Assembly: GCF_031450805.1 (NCBI RefSeq)
Contig: NZ_JARTVY010000005.1
Coordinates: forward strand, 620,001 to 684,000
Source: Caballeronia sp031450805
GTDB taxonomy: Bacteria > Pseudomonadota > Gammaproteobacteria > Burkholderiales > Burkholderiaceae
Length of the DNA stretch: 64,000 nt
Direction: 5' to 3'
Part shown: positions 16,923-25,669 of the stretch, in pieces
Numbering within the stretch: position 1 is the first letter of the stretch
Layout of the letters: every line of letters starts with the position of its first letter
Position numbers and translations under genes: made by a program
The notes under the pieces: generated by a model
Seen by the model: only the letters and a program-made list of their open reading frames with translations
The model's database searches: none
Told to the model about the DNA's origin: nothing

Positions 16923-18251
16923 TTATCCGGCGAGACGCTCCGAAGCACGCGCGGCCTGCCGCGTTTGCAGCAACGCGAGCACCGCGCCGAAGATGAGCGC
17001 GCCCGACACGCAATAGATGCCTGCGTTCGTGCTATGCGTCACGTCCTTCAGCCAGCCGATGATGGATGCGCTGACGAAGCCCGCGAGGTTGCCGACCGAA
17101 TTGATCATGCCGATGGCCGCCGCTGCCGAACCGCCCGCGAGGATCGCGCTCGGGTAGGTCCAGAAGACGGGCATCGTCGCCAGCATGCCGGCGGTGCCCA
17201 CGGTGAGCGCGAGCATCGCAAGGGGGATGTTGCCGGTGAGTTGCGTGCTGACATAGAGTCCGATGCCCGCGAGCGCGGCGGGAATCGCGAAGTGCCAGCG
17301 GCGTTCGTTGGTGCGGTCCGAACTGCGCGCAACAAAGAACATGCTCGCCACTGCGACCGCATACGGAATGGCCGTCAGCAGGCCGACTTGCAGCGCGCTT
17401 TGCACCCCCGTCGCCTTGACGAGCGTCGGCAAATAGAAGCTGATGCCATAGAGGCCCATCATGCAGCAGAAGTAGATGATGGCCATCTTCCAGATGCGCA
17501 GATCGGTGAAGACCTTGCCGAGCGCTTCGTGCGTCTTGCCGGCATCGTCGCGCTGAATGTTCGCTTCGAGCACGCGCTTTTCTTCTTCCGTGAGCCACTT
17601 CGCCGCGCGAATGTTGTTCGGCAGGCAAAACAGCGTGACGACGCCGAGCACGGCGGAAGGAATCGCTTCGAGCAGGAACAGCCACTGCCAGTTCGACCAG
17701 CCGCCCACGCCCTGAAACGCGGCCATGATCCATCCCGACAGCGGCCCGCCGACCACGCCCGCCACCGGAATGCCCATCATGAAGAGGGCATTCATGCGCG
17801 AGCGCCGCGCGGCCGGGAACCAGTAGGTGAGATAAAGCACGATGCCGGGGAAGAAGCCCGCCTCGGCGACGCCGAGCAAGAAGCGCATCACGTAGAACAT
17901 CGTCGGTGTCTTGACGAAAAGGGATGCGGCGGAGATGACGGCCCACGTGATCATGATCCGCGCGATCCAGACTCGCGCGCCGACGCGATGCATGATGATA
18001 TTGCTTGGGACTTCGAAAAGAAAATAGCCAATAAAAAAGATGCCCGCGCCGAGACCATACACGGTCTCGCTGAACGACAGGTCGTTGAGCATCTGCAGCT
18101 TGGCGAAGCCGACGTTCACGCGATCGAGGTACGCCGCGACGTAGCAGAAAAAGAGGAAGGGCAAAAGCCGCCATGCGGCTTTCGAATAGGCGCGCGCTTC
18201 GAGTGCCGCATAATCGCGCGCGTTGCTGTCGGGATAGGTGTTGCTTGCCAC
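16923..18251 (-). CDS. MFS transporter, anion:cation symporter type (glycolate/organic acid uptake)
   Basis: 442 residues from a GTG at 18251 with TGGAG 10 bp upstream. Twelve hydrophobic helices are visible. Helix 1 contains AAYLDRVNVGFAKLQM, the D-R-x-N-x-G-x-A signature of the ACS family (phthalate, glucarate and tartrate permeases). Family-typical segments FFIGYFLFEVPSNIIMHRVGAR, given here as two overlapping parts FFIGYFLFEVPSN and NIIMHRVGAR, and GFFPGIVLYLTYWFP follow. It sits between glcF and glcG on the same strand, so it probably imports the acid that glcDEF oxidises (inference), replacing GlcA. Confidence 0.87.
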   Translation of the reverse strand: MASNTYPDSNARDYAALEARAYSKAAWRLLPFLFFCYVAAYLDRVNVGFAKLQMLNDLSFSETVYGLGAGIFFIGYFLFEVPSNIIMHRVGARVWIARIMITWAVISAASLFVKTPTMFYVMRFLLGVAEAGFFPGIVLYLTYWFPAARRSRMNALFMMGIPVAGVVGGPLSGWIMAAFQGVGGWSNWQWLFLLEAIPSAVLGVVTLFCLPNNIRAAKWLTEEEKRVLEANIQRDDAGKTHEALGKVFTDLRIWKMAIIYFCCMMGLYGISFYLPTLVKATGVQSALQVGLLTAIPYAVAVASMFFVARSSDRTNERRWHFAIPAALAGIGLYVSTQLTGNIPLAMLALTVGTAGMLATMPVFWTYPSAILAGGSAAAAIGMINSVGNLAGFVSASIIGWLKDVTHSTNAGIYCVSGALIFGAVLALLQTRQAARASERLAG

Positions 18252-18288
18252 GGTGTGTGTCTCCAGTCTCGTTATGAATGATGTGCGC

Positions 18289-19506
18289 TTACGCGATGGC
18301 CTCGTCGACGATCTCGATCCAGTGGCGCACCGCCGTGCGCCCCGCGCCGCCGAGATGCGTCTGGCAGCCGATGTTCGCGGTCGCGATGATATCCGGCTGC
18401 CCGCTTTCGAGCGCATCGAGCTTGTTGTCGCGCAGCTTGCGCGAAAGCTCGGGCTGCGTGAAGGCGTACGTTCCCGCCGATCCGCAGCACAGGTGCGGAT
18501 CGGGCACGGAGGTCAGCGGGAAGCCCAGACGGCTCAGTATCGCTTCCACCGATCCGCCGAGCTTTTGCGCGTGTTGAAGCGTGCAAGGACAATGAAACGC
18601 CACGCGCTGGTCCGCCTTCACACGCAAATGTTCGAGCGGCAATGCGGCGAGCACTTCGCCGATATCACGCGCCAGTTCGCTCACGCGAGCCGCTTTGGCG
18701 GCATAGGCGGGATCGTTGCGCAGCAGATGGCCGTATTCCTTGATGAACGCGCCGCAACCGCTTGCCGTCTGGATGATCGCTTCCGCGCCGGCTTCGATCT
18801 TCGGCCACCAGGCGTCGATGTTGCGCCGTGCGCGGTCCAGTCCCGCGTCCTGCGCGTTGAGATGATAGTCGACCGCGCCGCAGCAGCCCGCTTCGTGCGC
18901 CGGCTCGATGCCGATGCCGAGACGGTCGAGCACCCGCGCTGTCGCCGCATTCGTGTTCGGCGACAACGAGCGTTGCGCGCAGCCTTCGAGCATGAGCATG
19001 CGCCGCGCATGACGCATCGGCGGGCGCGGCGTTGCGCGTGCGGCTTCGCGCGGAATCTTGTCGCCGATCTTCGCGGGCAATGCGCCGCGCATCAGGCGGC
19101 CGGCCGCAAGCAATGCGCCGAACGTGCGCGGACGCGTGATGACCTTGCGCAACCCCGCGCGCATCACGCGCTCGCTCATGGGACGCTCGACGCGCGCTTC
19201 CAGCATGTCGCGGCCGATATCCAGCAGCGCGTGATACTTCACGCCGGACGGACACGTCGTTTCGCAGTTGCGGCACGTGAGGCAGCGGTCCAGATGCAGT
19301 TGCGTCTTGTCGCTGGCGGGCTGGCCTTCGAGCATCTGCTTGATGAGATAGATGCGCCCGCGCGGACCGTCGAGTTCATTGCCGAGCAGTTGATAGGTCG
19401 GACACGTCGCGTTGCAGAAGCCGCAATGCACGCACGAACGGAGAATGTCCTCCGCTTCTTTCGCGCGCGGCAGCGTTAGAGCCTGATCGCTGAGATTCGT
19501 TTGCAT
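18289..19506 (-). CDS. glcF: Glycolate oxidase iron-sulfur subunit
   Basis: 405 residues. Two CxxCxxCxxxCP clusters, Cys25-Cys35 (CVHCGFCNATCP) and Cys75-Cys85 (CLTCRNCETTCP), bind two 4Fe-4S centres. The C-terminal half has two CCG-type domains (AGCCGAVDYH and DPHLCCGSAGTY) that relay electrons to quinone. Third subunit of the GlcDEF glycolate:quinone oxidoreductase at the inner membrane. Gap to glcE is 34 bp; the MFS gene follows 37 bp later, consistent with one operon. Confidence 0.95.
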   Translation of the reverse strand: MQTNLSDQALTLPRAKEAEDILRSCVHCGFCNATCPTYQLLGNELDGPRGRIYLIKQMLEGQPASDKTQLHLDRCLTCRNCETTCPSGVKYHALLDIGRDMLEARVERPMSERVMRAGLRKVITRPRTFGALLAAGRLMRGALPAKIGDKIPREAARATPRPPMRHARRMLMLEGCAQRSLSPNTNAATARVLDRLGIGIEPAHEAGCCGAVDYHLNAQDAGLDRARRNIDAWWPKIEAGAEAIIQTASGCGAFIKEYGHLLRNDPAYAAKAARVSELARDIGEVLAALPLEHLRVKADQRVAFHCPCTLQHAQKLGGSVEAILSRLGFPLTSVPDPHLCCGSAGTYAFTQPELSRKLRDNKLDALESGQPDIIATANIGCQTHLGGAGRTAVRHWIEIVDEAIA

Positions 19507-19540
19507 GTCGATGAGTCGATAAAGCGATTCGGATGGCGAA

Positions 19541-20614
19541 TCAATACGCGGCGTACATGCGCCCCGGATTGAAGATGCGGTGCGGATCGAGGCGTGCCTT
19601 CAGTTGCTCGTGCAGGCGCATGAGCGGCGCGGGAAGCGGATGGAACGGCTCCCCGCTGCCGTGCTCCGTGAAGCACGTGGCATGTCCGCCCGCCGCGTTC
19701 GCGATGGCGCGGATGTCGGGGACCTGAGCATCGCTCTTGAGCCAGCGTTGCGCGCCGGCCCAGTCGAGCAGTACCGCGCCGGGCAGGTCCACGAGCGGTG
19801 TCGCATTCGGCAGCGACAAACGCCAGAGCGTGCGCGGATCGTCGAAGAAGCCGAGACGTTGCTCGCGCAGATCGTCCCAGAAGCGCATATCGAGCACATT
19901 GCCGCCGATGCGATCGACCGCCGCGCGCACCGATCCCGTGCCGCCTTCGAGCCGCACGTGCAGCGCCTGATCGACGAAGCATGCGCCGGTCACGGGCAGC
20001 GCCGCGCGCCGCCATGCCGACAGCTCGCGCATCGCTTCGCTCGCGTCCATCGCGATGACGAGACTCGCGGATGCGCGCGGCTTGGGCAGCACCTTCAACG
20101 ACACTTCGGTGATGAGGCCGAGGCATCCGAAACTGCCGCTCATCAGCCGCGATACATCGAAGCCGGCGACGTTTTTCATCACCTGGCCGCCGAAGCGCAG
20201 GTGCTTGCCTTCACCGGTGATGACGCGGCAGCCGAGCACGAAGTCGCGCACGGAGCCTGCCCACGGCCGGCGCGGTCCCGCGAGCCCGCTCGCCACCGCG
20301 CCGCCGATGGTCGCCAGCCCGTCATACGTCGGCGGCTCGCACGGCAGCATCTGGCCCGCTTCGTCGAGCGCCGCGTTGAGTTCGGCGAGCGGCGTGCCGG
20401 CGCGCGCGGTGATCACGAGTTCGCTCGGGTCGTAACTGACGATGCCGCGATGCGTGCGTGTATCGATCTCGCGCGCCCCCGTGTTCACAGGACGGCCGAG
20501 GAACGCTTTGGTGTTCGCGCCGCGTATCGAGATCGGCTCGTGGCGCGCAATCGCTTGTCGAACCTCGTCGGCGAGGCGCGCGCTGTCATCGAAAGATAAG
20601 GGGTCGCGCCGCAT
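19541..20614 (-). CDS. glcE: Glycolate oxidase FAD-binding subunit
   Basis: 357 residues. FAD-binding PCMH-type fold with YDPSELVITARAGTPL, LATIGGAVASGLAGPRRP and GCRVITGEGKHLRFGG, then KNVAGFDVSRLMSGSFGCLG, as in GlcE. The C-terminus ends in LDPHRIFNPGRMY, the family tail. It acts with GlcD and GlcF in oxidation of glycolate to glyoxylate. Start ATG at 20614 overlaps the stop of glcD (TGATG), indicating coupled translation. Confidence 0.94.
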   Translation of the reverse strand: MRRDPLSFDDSARLADEVRQAIARHEPISIRGANTKAFLGRPVNTGAREIDTRTHRGIVSYDPSELVITARAGTPLAELNAALDEAGQMLPCEPPTYDGLATIGGAVASGLAGPRRPWAGSVRDFVLGCRVITGEGKHLRFGGQVMKNVAGFDVSRLMSGSFGCLGLITEVSLKVLPKPRASASLVIAMDASEAMRELSAWRRAALPVTGACFVDQALHVRLEGGTGSVRAAVDRIGGNVLDMRFWDDLREQRLGFFDDPRTLWRLSLPNATPLVDLPGAVLLDWAGAQRWLKSDAQVPDIRAIANAAGGHATCFTEHGSGEPFHPLPAPLMRLHEQLKARLDPHRIFNPGRMYAAY

Positions 20615-22113
20615 CAGAACCGCTCCAGTTCGGGGAAGGGCAGTGCGCCGTGATGCACGTGCATCGCGCCGAATTCAGCGCAGCGGTGCAGCGTCGGCAC
20701 GTTCTTGCCCGGATTGAGCAGGCCGTGGGCGTCGAATGCCGCCTTGACCGCGTGAAAGAAGGTGAGCTCGTCTGCGTTGAATTGCGCGCACATCTGATTG
20801 ATCTTCTCGCGGCCCACGCCATGTTCGCCGGTGATGCTGCCGCCCACTTCGACGCACAGTTCGAGGATGCGTGCGCCGATGGTCTCGGCGCGCTCCGTTT
20901 CGCCGGGCGCGTTGGCGTCGAAGAGAATCAGCGGATGCATGTTGCCGTCGCCCGCATGGAACACGTTCGCCACTTGCAGCCCATATTCCTGCGATAACGC
21001 CGCGATGCCCCGCAGCACGCGCGACAGTTCGCGGCGTGGAATGGTGCCGTCCATGCAGTAGTAATCGGGCGAGATACGGCCGACCGCCGGGAACGCGTTC
21101 TTGCGGCCGGCCCAGAAGCGCTGGCGTTCCGCTTCGTTCGCCGCGAGCCGGATGTCCGTTGCGCCCGCCGCGCGCAGCAGCGCTTCCACGCGCTCGCAGT
21201 CTTCCTGCACGTCGGACTCGACGCCGTCGACTTCGCAGAGCAGCAGCGCTTCGGCATCGACGGGATAGCCCGCGTGAATGAAGTCCTCGGCGGCGCGGAT
21301 CGCGAGGTTGTCCATCATTTCGAGGCCGCCGGGAATGACGCCCGCCGCGATGATCTGCGCGACCGCATCGCCGGCGCGCTCGATATCGTCGAAGCTCGCG
21401 AGCAGCACTTTCGCGCTCTGCGGCTTGGTCAGCAGCTTGACCGTGACTTCGACCACCACGCCGAGCATGCCTTCGGAGCCCGTGATGAGCGCGAGCAGAT
21501 CGAAGCCGGGCGAATCGAGCGCCTCGGAGCCGAGCGTCACGCGCTCGCCGTCGATGGTGACGATATCGACCTTCAGGATATTGTGGACCGTGAGGCCGTA
21601 CTTGAGGCAATGCACGCCGCCCGCATTCTCCGCGACGTTGCCGCCGATCGAGCACGCGATCTGCGACGACGGATCGGGCGCGTAGTACAGGCCATGCGGC
21701 GCGGCGGCCTGCGATATCGCGAGGTTGCGCACGCCGGGCTGCACGCGCGCGATGCCGGCTTCGGCATCGATCTCGAGGATGCGGTTGAAACGCGCCATCA
21801 CGAGCAGGATGCCTTTCTCGAGGGGCAGCGCGCCGCCCGAAAGCCCGGTGCCCGCGCCCCGCGCGACCACCGGAATGTGATGTGCCGACGCGTATTCGAG
21901 CAGCGCTTCGACTTCATCGACGGCGCCGGGCAGCGCGACGAGCATCGGCGTGATGCGATACGCGGAAAGGCCGTCGCATTCGAACGGGCGCAGGTCTTCC
22001 TGATCGTGCAGAAGCTGGAGGTCGGGCAGAAGCGCCCGTAAATCGCGGACGATCGCGGCTTTGTCGTGATCGCGCAGCGGGCCGTCGATTCTTTCGTCGT
22101 AGGCGTAGGTCAT
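20614..22113 (-). CDS. glcD: Glycolate oxidase subunit, FAD-linked catalytic
   Basis: 499 residues, the usual GlcD length. PCMH-type FAD domain with VVARGAGTGLSGGALPL and CSIGGNVAENAGGVHCLKYG; C-terminal FAD-linked oxidase domain with NVFHAGDGNMHPLILFD, whose His residues belong to the active site, and GEHGVGREK. It oxidises glycolate (or D-lactate-like 2-hydroxy acids) to the 2-oxo acid. First gene of the glcDEF-MFS-glcG run; divergent from the FadR-type regulator across a 244-bp region holding two identical operators. Confidence 0.95.
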   Translation of the reverse strand: MTYAYDERIDGPLRDHDKAAIVRDLRALLPDLQLLHDQEDLRPFECDGLSAYRITPMLVALPGAVDEVEALLEYASAHHIPVVARGAGTGLSGGALPLEKGILLVMARFNRILEIDAEAGIARVQPGVRNLAISQAAAPHGLYYAPDPSSQIACSIGGNVAENAGGVHCLKYGLTVHNILKVDIVTIDGERVTLGSEALDSPGFDLLALITGSEGMLGVVVEVTVKLLTKPQSAKVLLASFDDIERAGDAVAQIIAAGVIPGGLEMMDNLAIRAAEDFIHAGYPVDAEALLLCEVDGVESDVQEDCERVEALLRAAGATDIRLAANEAERQRFWAGRKNAFPAVGRISPDYYCMDGTIPRRELSRVLRGIAALSQEYGLQVANVFHAGDGNMHPLILFDANAPGETERAETIGARILELCVEVGGSITGEHGVGREKINQMCAQFNADELTFFHAVKAAFDAHGLLNPGKNVPTLHRCAEFGAMHVHHGALPFPELERF

Positions 22114-22213
22114 GCGGTGTCTCCGTGCCGACGGCGTTCATATCGACGCCTGTCTCGATTGCAGGTGTTGCGCATTCTTGCGGCCCGAGCGCGCCCTTGT
22201 CGATGCTTTTCGC

Positions 22214-22228
22214 ACTGGTATGACCAGT
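22214..22228. promoter_or_regulatory. Operator 1 of the GlcC-type regulator
   Basis: ACTGGTATGACCAGT contains the TGGTNNNACCA core recognised by FadR-subfamily GntR regulators such as LldR and PdhR. It is the exact reverse complement, over 13 bp, of a second site 108 bp away, and lies 100 bp before glcD. Confidence 0.75.
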
Positions 22229-22322
22229 TTATTTGCAGCGCAGCATGCGGACAAGCGGCCGTAGCTGAAGAAAACGCCTGCCGACAAGGGTTGGCGCCGC
22301 GCGCACGGTGTTACTATCATCG

Positions 22323-22335
22323 CTGGTCATACCAG
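22323..22335. promoter_or_regulatory. Operator 2 of the GlcC-type regulator
   Basis: CTGGTCATACCAG, the inverted copy of operator 1, ends 22 bp before the regulator ATG. The two sites are about ten helical turns apart, a spacing that would allow bridging by regulator dimers; autoregulation is therefore likely. Confidence 0.75.
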
Positions 22336-22357
22336 TGACGAAAGAGAGGTGGACGGC

Positions 22358-23113
22358 ATGGAACCGGACAAGCGCAAACTCGCGGATGTGGTCGTCGAGC
22401 GCGTGGAGCGCCTTATCGTCGATGGCGTGTTGAAAGAAGGGCAGACGCTGCCTTCGGAGCGTCGCTTGACCGAGAAGCTCGGCGTGTCGCGCACGGCGCT
22501 GCGCGAAGGGCTGCGAATCCTGCGCGCGCGCGGCTTGATCGAGACATCGCATGGAAAGGGCTCGTTCGTTGCGAAGCTGACGGTCGAGCCTGCTCAGACG
22601 CCGATGATGCATCTACTCGGCTCGCAACCGCGCACGCTTTACGACCTGCTCGAAGTGCGGGAGATGATCGAAGCGGAATCGGCGCGTCTCGCGGCCATGC
22701 GCGGCACGCCGGCCGATCACATTCTCATCAGGCGGCGCTACGAAGAGATGATGGCCGCGCAAGCGAAGGAAACGGATGCGAGCACCCATGCGCGGCTCGA
22801 TCACGCGTTCCATCTCGCGATCTGCGAGGCTTCGCACAATCCCGTGCTGGTGCATACGCTCGGCATTCTCAACGACCTGATGCTGAGTTCGGTGTTCGCG
22901 TCCGTGAACAATCTCTATCACCGCGAGCAGCACAAACGCGTGATCGACCGGCAGCACGCGCGGCTCTATAACGCGGTGACGGGACACTTGCCCGAGCAGG
23001 CGCGCCGCGCCGCGAGCCAGCATATCCGCAGTGTGCGCGAGCGTTTTGCGGAGATCGAGCAGGAAGAGCAGCGGCTCGTGCGATCCACGTTGCGGCTCGA
23101 AGGCTGGGCATGA
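22358..23113 (+). CDS. glcC: FadR-subfamily GntR regulator of the glycolate genes
   Basis: 251 residues from the ATG at 22358 (GAGAGG 8 bp upstream; an in-frame GTG lies 9 bp earlier). The N-terminal winged HTH shows LPSERRLTEKLGVSRTALRE; the C-terminal FCD domain (about 85-230) holds the acidic and His residues that bind metal and small acids (LYDLLEVREMIEAESARLAA, and later DHAFHLAICEASHNPVL). Divergent from glcD with operators of the matching type, so GlcC is the best name; LldR-like function cannot be excluded. Probably senses glycolate or a related hydroxy acid. Confidence 0.85.
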   Translation: MEPDKRKLADVVVERVERLIVDGVLKEGQTLPSERRLTEKLGVSRTALREGLRILRARGLIETSHGKGSFVAKLTVEPAQTPMMHLLGSQPRTLYDLLEVREMIEAESARLAAMRGTPADHILIRRRYEEMMAAQAKETDASTHARLDHAFHLAICEASHNPVLVHTLGILNDLMLSSVFASVNNLYHREQHKRVIDRQHARLYNAVTGHLPEQARRAASQHIRSVRERFAEIEQEEQRLVRSTLRLEGWA

Positions 23114-23180
23114 GCCAGCCGGCAAGCCTATAGAATGACTCGCGTCGAACGCATACTTACGAACGAGGAGACGGTCTGCA

Positions 23181-24248
23181 ATGAGCAAAGAAGCGTATCG
23201 CATCGCGGTGATTCCGGGCGACGGCATCGGTGTGGAAGTGATGCCCGAGGGCCTGCGCGCGCTCGACGCCGCGGCCAGGCGCTTTGGTATCGCGCTGGAA
23301 TACGACCATATCGACTGGGCGAGCTGCGATTACTATCTCGCGCACGGCCAGATGATGCCCGACGACTGGAAGAGCCGGCTTCAGCAATGCGACGCCATTC
23401 TTTTCGGCGCAGTGGGCTGGCCCGACAAGGTGCCCGACCACATTTCCCTGTGGGGCTCGCTGCTCAAGTTTCGCCGCGAGTTCGACCAGTACATCAATCT
23501 GCGCCCTGCGCGTCTTTTCGATGGCGTGCCTTCGCCGCTCGCGAATCGCAAGGCGGGCGATATCGACTTCATGATCGTGCGCGAGAACACGGAAGGCGAG
23601 TATTCGTCGGTCGGCGGCGTGTCCTTCGAAGGCACCGAGCGCGAGTTCGTGTCGCAGACATCCATCTTCACGCGCAAGGGCGCGGAGCGCGTGCTGAAGT
23701 TCGCATTCGATCTGGCGCAGCAGCGCGAGAAGAAGCTCACGGTGGCCACGAAGAGCAACGGCATCTCGATCAGCATGCCGTGGTGGGACGCGCGCGCCGC
23801 CGAAATGGCCGCGCAGTATCCGGACGTGACGTGGGACAAGCAGCACATCGATATCCTCAGTGCGCGCTTCGTGCTGAGCCCGGACCGCTTCGATGTCGTC
23901 GTCGCGACGAATCTGTTCGGCGACATTCTTTCCGATCTGGGACCGGCCTGCACGGGGACCATCGGCATCGCGCCATCGGCGAACATGAATCCCGAGCGCC
24001 GCTTTCCTTCGCTGTTCGAGCCGGTGCATGGGTCCGCGCCGGATATCGCGGGCAAGGGCATCGCCAATCCCATCGCGATGATCTGGTCCGCCGCGATGAT
24101 GCTCGACTTCCTCGGCGAACGCGAGGCGCACGACGCGATACTCGATGCGATCACCGCCGTGCTGAAGGACGGCCCGCATACGGGCGACCTCGGCGGCAAG
24201 GCGGGCACGACGGAAGTCGGCGAAGCGGTGGCGGCGCGCATCGGCTGA
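23181..24248 (+). CDS. Tartrate/D-malate dehydrogenase (beta-decarboxylating, isopropylmalate DH family)
   Basis: 355 residues from the ATG at 23181 with GAGGAG upstream. IAVIPGDGIGVEVMPEGL opens the fold; the substrate segment LWGSLLKFRREFDQYINLRP has the LxxxLR...R pattern in which the tartrate/malate enzymes differ from LeuB. Lys and Asp catalytic residues lie in KSNGI and DVVVATNLFGDILSD, and FEPVHGSAPDIAGK binds NAD. Such enzymes (TtuC, DmlA) oxidise tartrate and D-malate with Mn2+ and NAD+. It follows the regulator gene by 67 bp on the same strand, which hints that the local regulon handles several hydroxy acids. Confidence 0.88.
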   Translation: MSKEAYRIAVIPGDGIGVEVMPEGLRALDAAARRFGIALEYDHIDWASCDYYLAHGQMMPDDWKSRLQQCDAILFGAVGWPDKVPDHISLWGSLLKFRREFDQYINLRPARLFDGVPSPLANRKAGDIDFMIVRENTEGEYSSVGGVSFEGTEREFVSQTSIFTRKGAERVLKFAFDLAQQREKKLTVATKSNGISISMPWWDARAAEMAAQYPDVTWDKQHIDILSARFVLSPDRFDVVVATNLFGDILSDLGPACTGTIGIAPSANMNPERRFPSLFEPVHGSAPDIAGKGIANPIAMIWSAAMMLDFLGEREAHDAILDAITAVLKDGPHTGDLGGKAGTTEVGEAVAARIG

Positions 24249-24281
24249 GCGTCTGATCGAAAACACGAGGAGACGCGGCGG

Positions 24282-24554
24282 ATGAACGAGAACGACAACG
24301 ACAACGGCCACACCGCGCAAGGCGAAGTTCGATTGACGATCGATGGTGCGGCCGCGCATGTGGTCTTCGATCGCGCTGACGCGCACAACGCGCCCATCAC
24401 GATGCGCGTCAGCAAGCAATCCATGTCGCCCATGCTCGCTGCGCTGCCGCTGCAAGGCGATGACCTCGTGCGTCAGCGCTACGGCAGCGAGGACTTTCAC
24501 GAAGGCGTTGCAGCCTTTACCGACAAACGCCCGGCGGGGTGGATAGGCGTCTGA
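24282..24554 (+). pseudogene. Enoyl-CoA hydratase/isomerase remnant with internal deletion
   Basis: Only 90 residues remain of a family that is about 260 long. The beginning (GEVRLTIDGAAAHVVFDRADAHNA) is the normal N-terminal strand region of crotonases, and the end (LVRQRYGSEDFHEGVAAFTDKRP) is the normal C-terminal helix. The middle, including the oxyanion-hole and catalytic regions, is missing, with the two ends joined in frame around residues 40-60. It keeps a good ribosome-binding site (GAGGAG) and follows the dehydrogenase gene by 33 bp. Unlikely to be catalytic; best read as a decayed gene that happens to stay open. Confidence 0.75.
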
Positions 24555-24922
24555 ATCGCGCTCATGCGCGTCTGATGGCGGTTCGCTGACGGCCGCTCCG
24601 GTGTCCCCGGGCGGCGTGGCCGTCGCCGCTCCCTCATCGGCGTCCCAAGCCAAACGCGCGCGTTGCCCCTGTCGCGCATCCGTGATGCTGCTCGCTTCCC
24701 TCTCTTGCGCTCGCGCTTGCCGGCGACCCGGACCGACGCGTCCGTCCCCCGGCGACGCATGTGGCGGCAACGACATTCGCGGAATGGATCGGTCACTCCG
24801 TGGCCGGAGACGGCCGGCATGACAGGGAAGCGGTGTTCGTAAGTCCCGTGTTACGTACAGCGCAGCATGCCGGCGCGCCGCGCAAAATAGCTTCTACTGG
24901 ACTGTTTTACTGGAGCGAATGC
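24555..24922. other. Non-coding stretch
   Basis: About 370 bp with no supported gene. It follows the broken crotonase and precedes a small gene; it may be further debris of a lost catabolic operon, but no protein similarity is visible. Confidence 0.4.
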
Positions 24923-25219
24923 ATGACCCATGTTAGCGGAAGACGCCCGAAGCTCGTGTTGTTCCCCACGCGTAGAGTCCCGCCTGCTCCCGGCGCGACC
25001 GAGGACGATTTCCATATCTACGCTTCTTATCGCGGCACGAGCGCGAGTGGCTATTACGGCACGCTGAAAGTCGTCCGCAAAACGGACGGACGGCTTCTTT
25101 TTCCATTCGATGGCGCCGATACCATCGGCCCCTATCCCACGAAGGCAGCCGCGATCGAAGCGGCGCAGCGGCGCGGCGATGAAGTCGTCAGCGCCGATCT
25201 CGTGCGGCCCGAACTCTGA
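24923..25219 (+). CDS. Small conserved-looking protein of unknown function
   Basis: 98 residues from the ATG at 24923, chosen for TGGAG 8 bp upstream. The protein is soluble. It opens with a basic, Pro-rich region (VLFPTRRVPPAPGATED), and then segments such as DFHIYASYRGTSASGYYG and LLFPFDGADTIGPYPTKAAA suggest a compact alpha/beta fold. Proteins of this shape recur in Burkholderiaceae as single genes; no function is known to me. It ends at a strong hairpin terminator and appears monocistronic. Confidence 0.65.
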   Translation: MTHVSGRRPKLVLFPTRRVPPAPGATEDDFHIYASYRGTSASGYYGTLKVVRKTDGRLLFPFDGADTIGPYPTKAAAIEAAQRRGDEVVSADLVRPEL

Positions 25220-25227
25220 GCGCCCGC

Positions 25228-25252
25228 AGTCGCATCGCGTGTCGATGCGACT
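25228..25252 (+). terminator. Intrinsic terminator
   Basis: Ten-bp perfect stem AGTCGCATCG/CGATGCGACT with a 5-nt loop, followed by GTTCTGGTTCTTCC, 8 bp after the stop of the 98-residue gene. Confidence 0.7.
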
Positions 25253-25669
25253 GTTCTGGTTCTTCCTGACGTTCAAAGCCCATCGTTCGTCTATGCTGAA
25301 TGTCAGTGTCCTTCCATCGTGAAGCCGTGGCCGTCTTCCGTGCTCCTCTAATGGTCTGCCCCGAAGCGCCGAGGGCCGGTATCGCATCGGCTATGTCTTG
25401 GCGAGGCGTCGTCATGTCCAGGACAAAGCAACTGCGTCGTCGCCAGGGAGGCGTTCGGGAGTAGACCTTGCTATTTCGAACGGTATGACGCATGCCACGA
25501 AGCGCTCACGCGAGAGCGGCACGTGGCGTCCGCATCGGTACACCGCATTCAATCAGCAATCCGCTTCGGGCGAGTCGGAAGAATCCTCCGTCAGCCAGTC
25601 GCTCCCTGGCGGCGAAGCGCGCATTTTTTGCGGACCGGAATCGACCGATACGATAAGGAGCACAGCAAA
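25253..25669. other. Non-coding stretch before the recombinase-like gene
   Basis: About 420 bp without a supported gene on either strand. The last 50 bp are somewhat AT-richer and contain AAGGAG in front of the TTG start at 25670, so this is probably leader and promoter of the recombinase-like gene. Confidence 0.4.
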
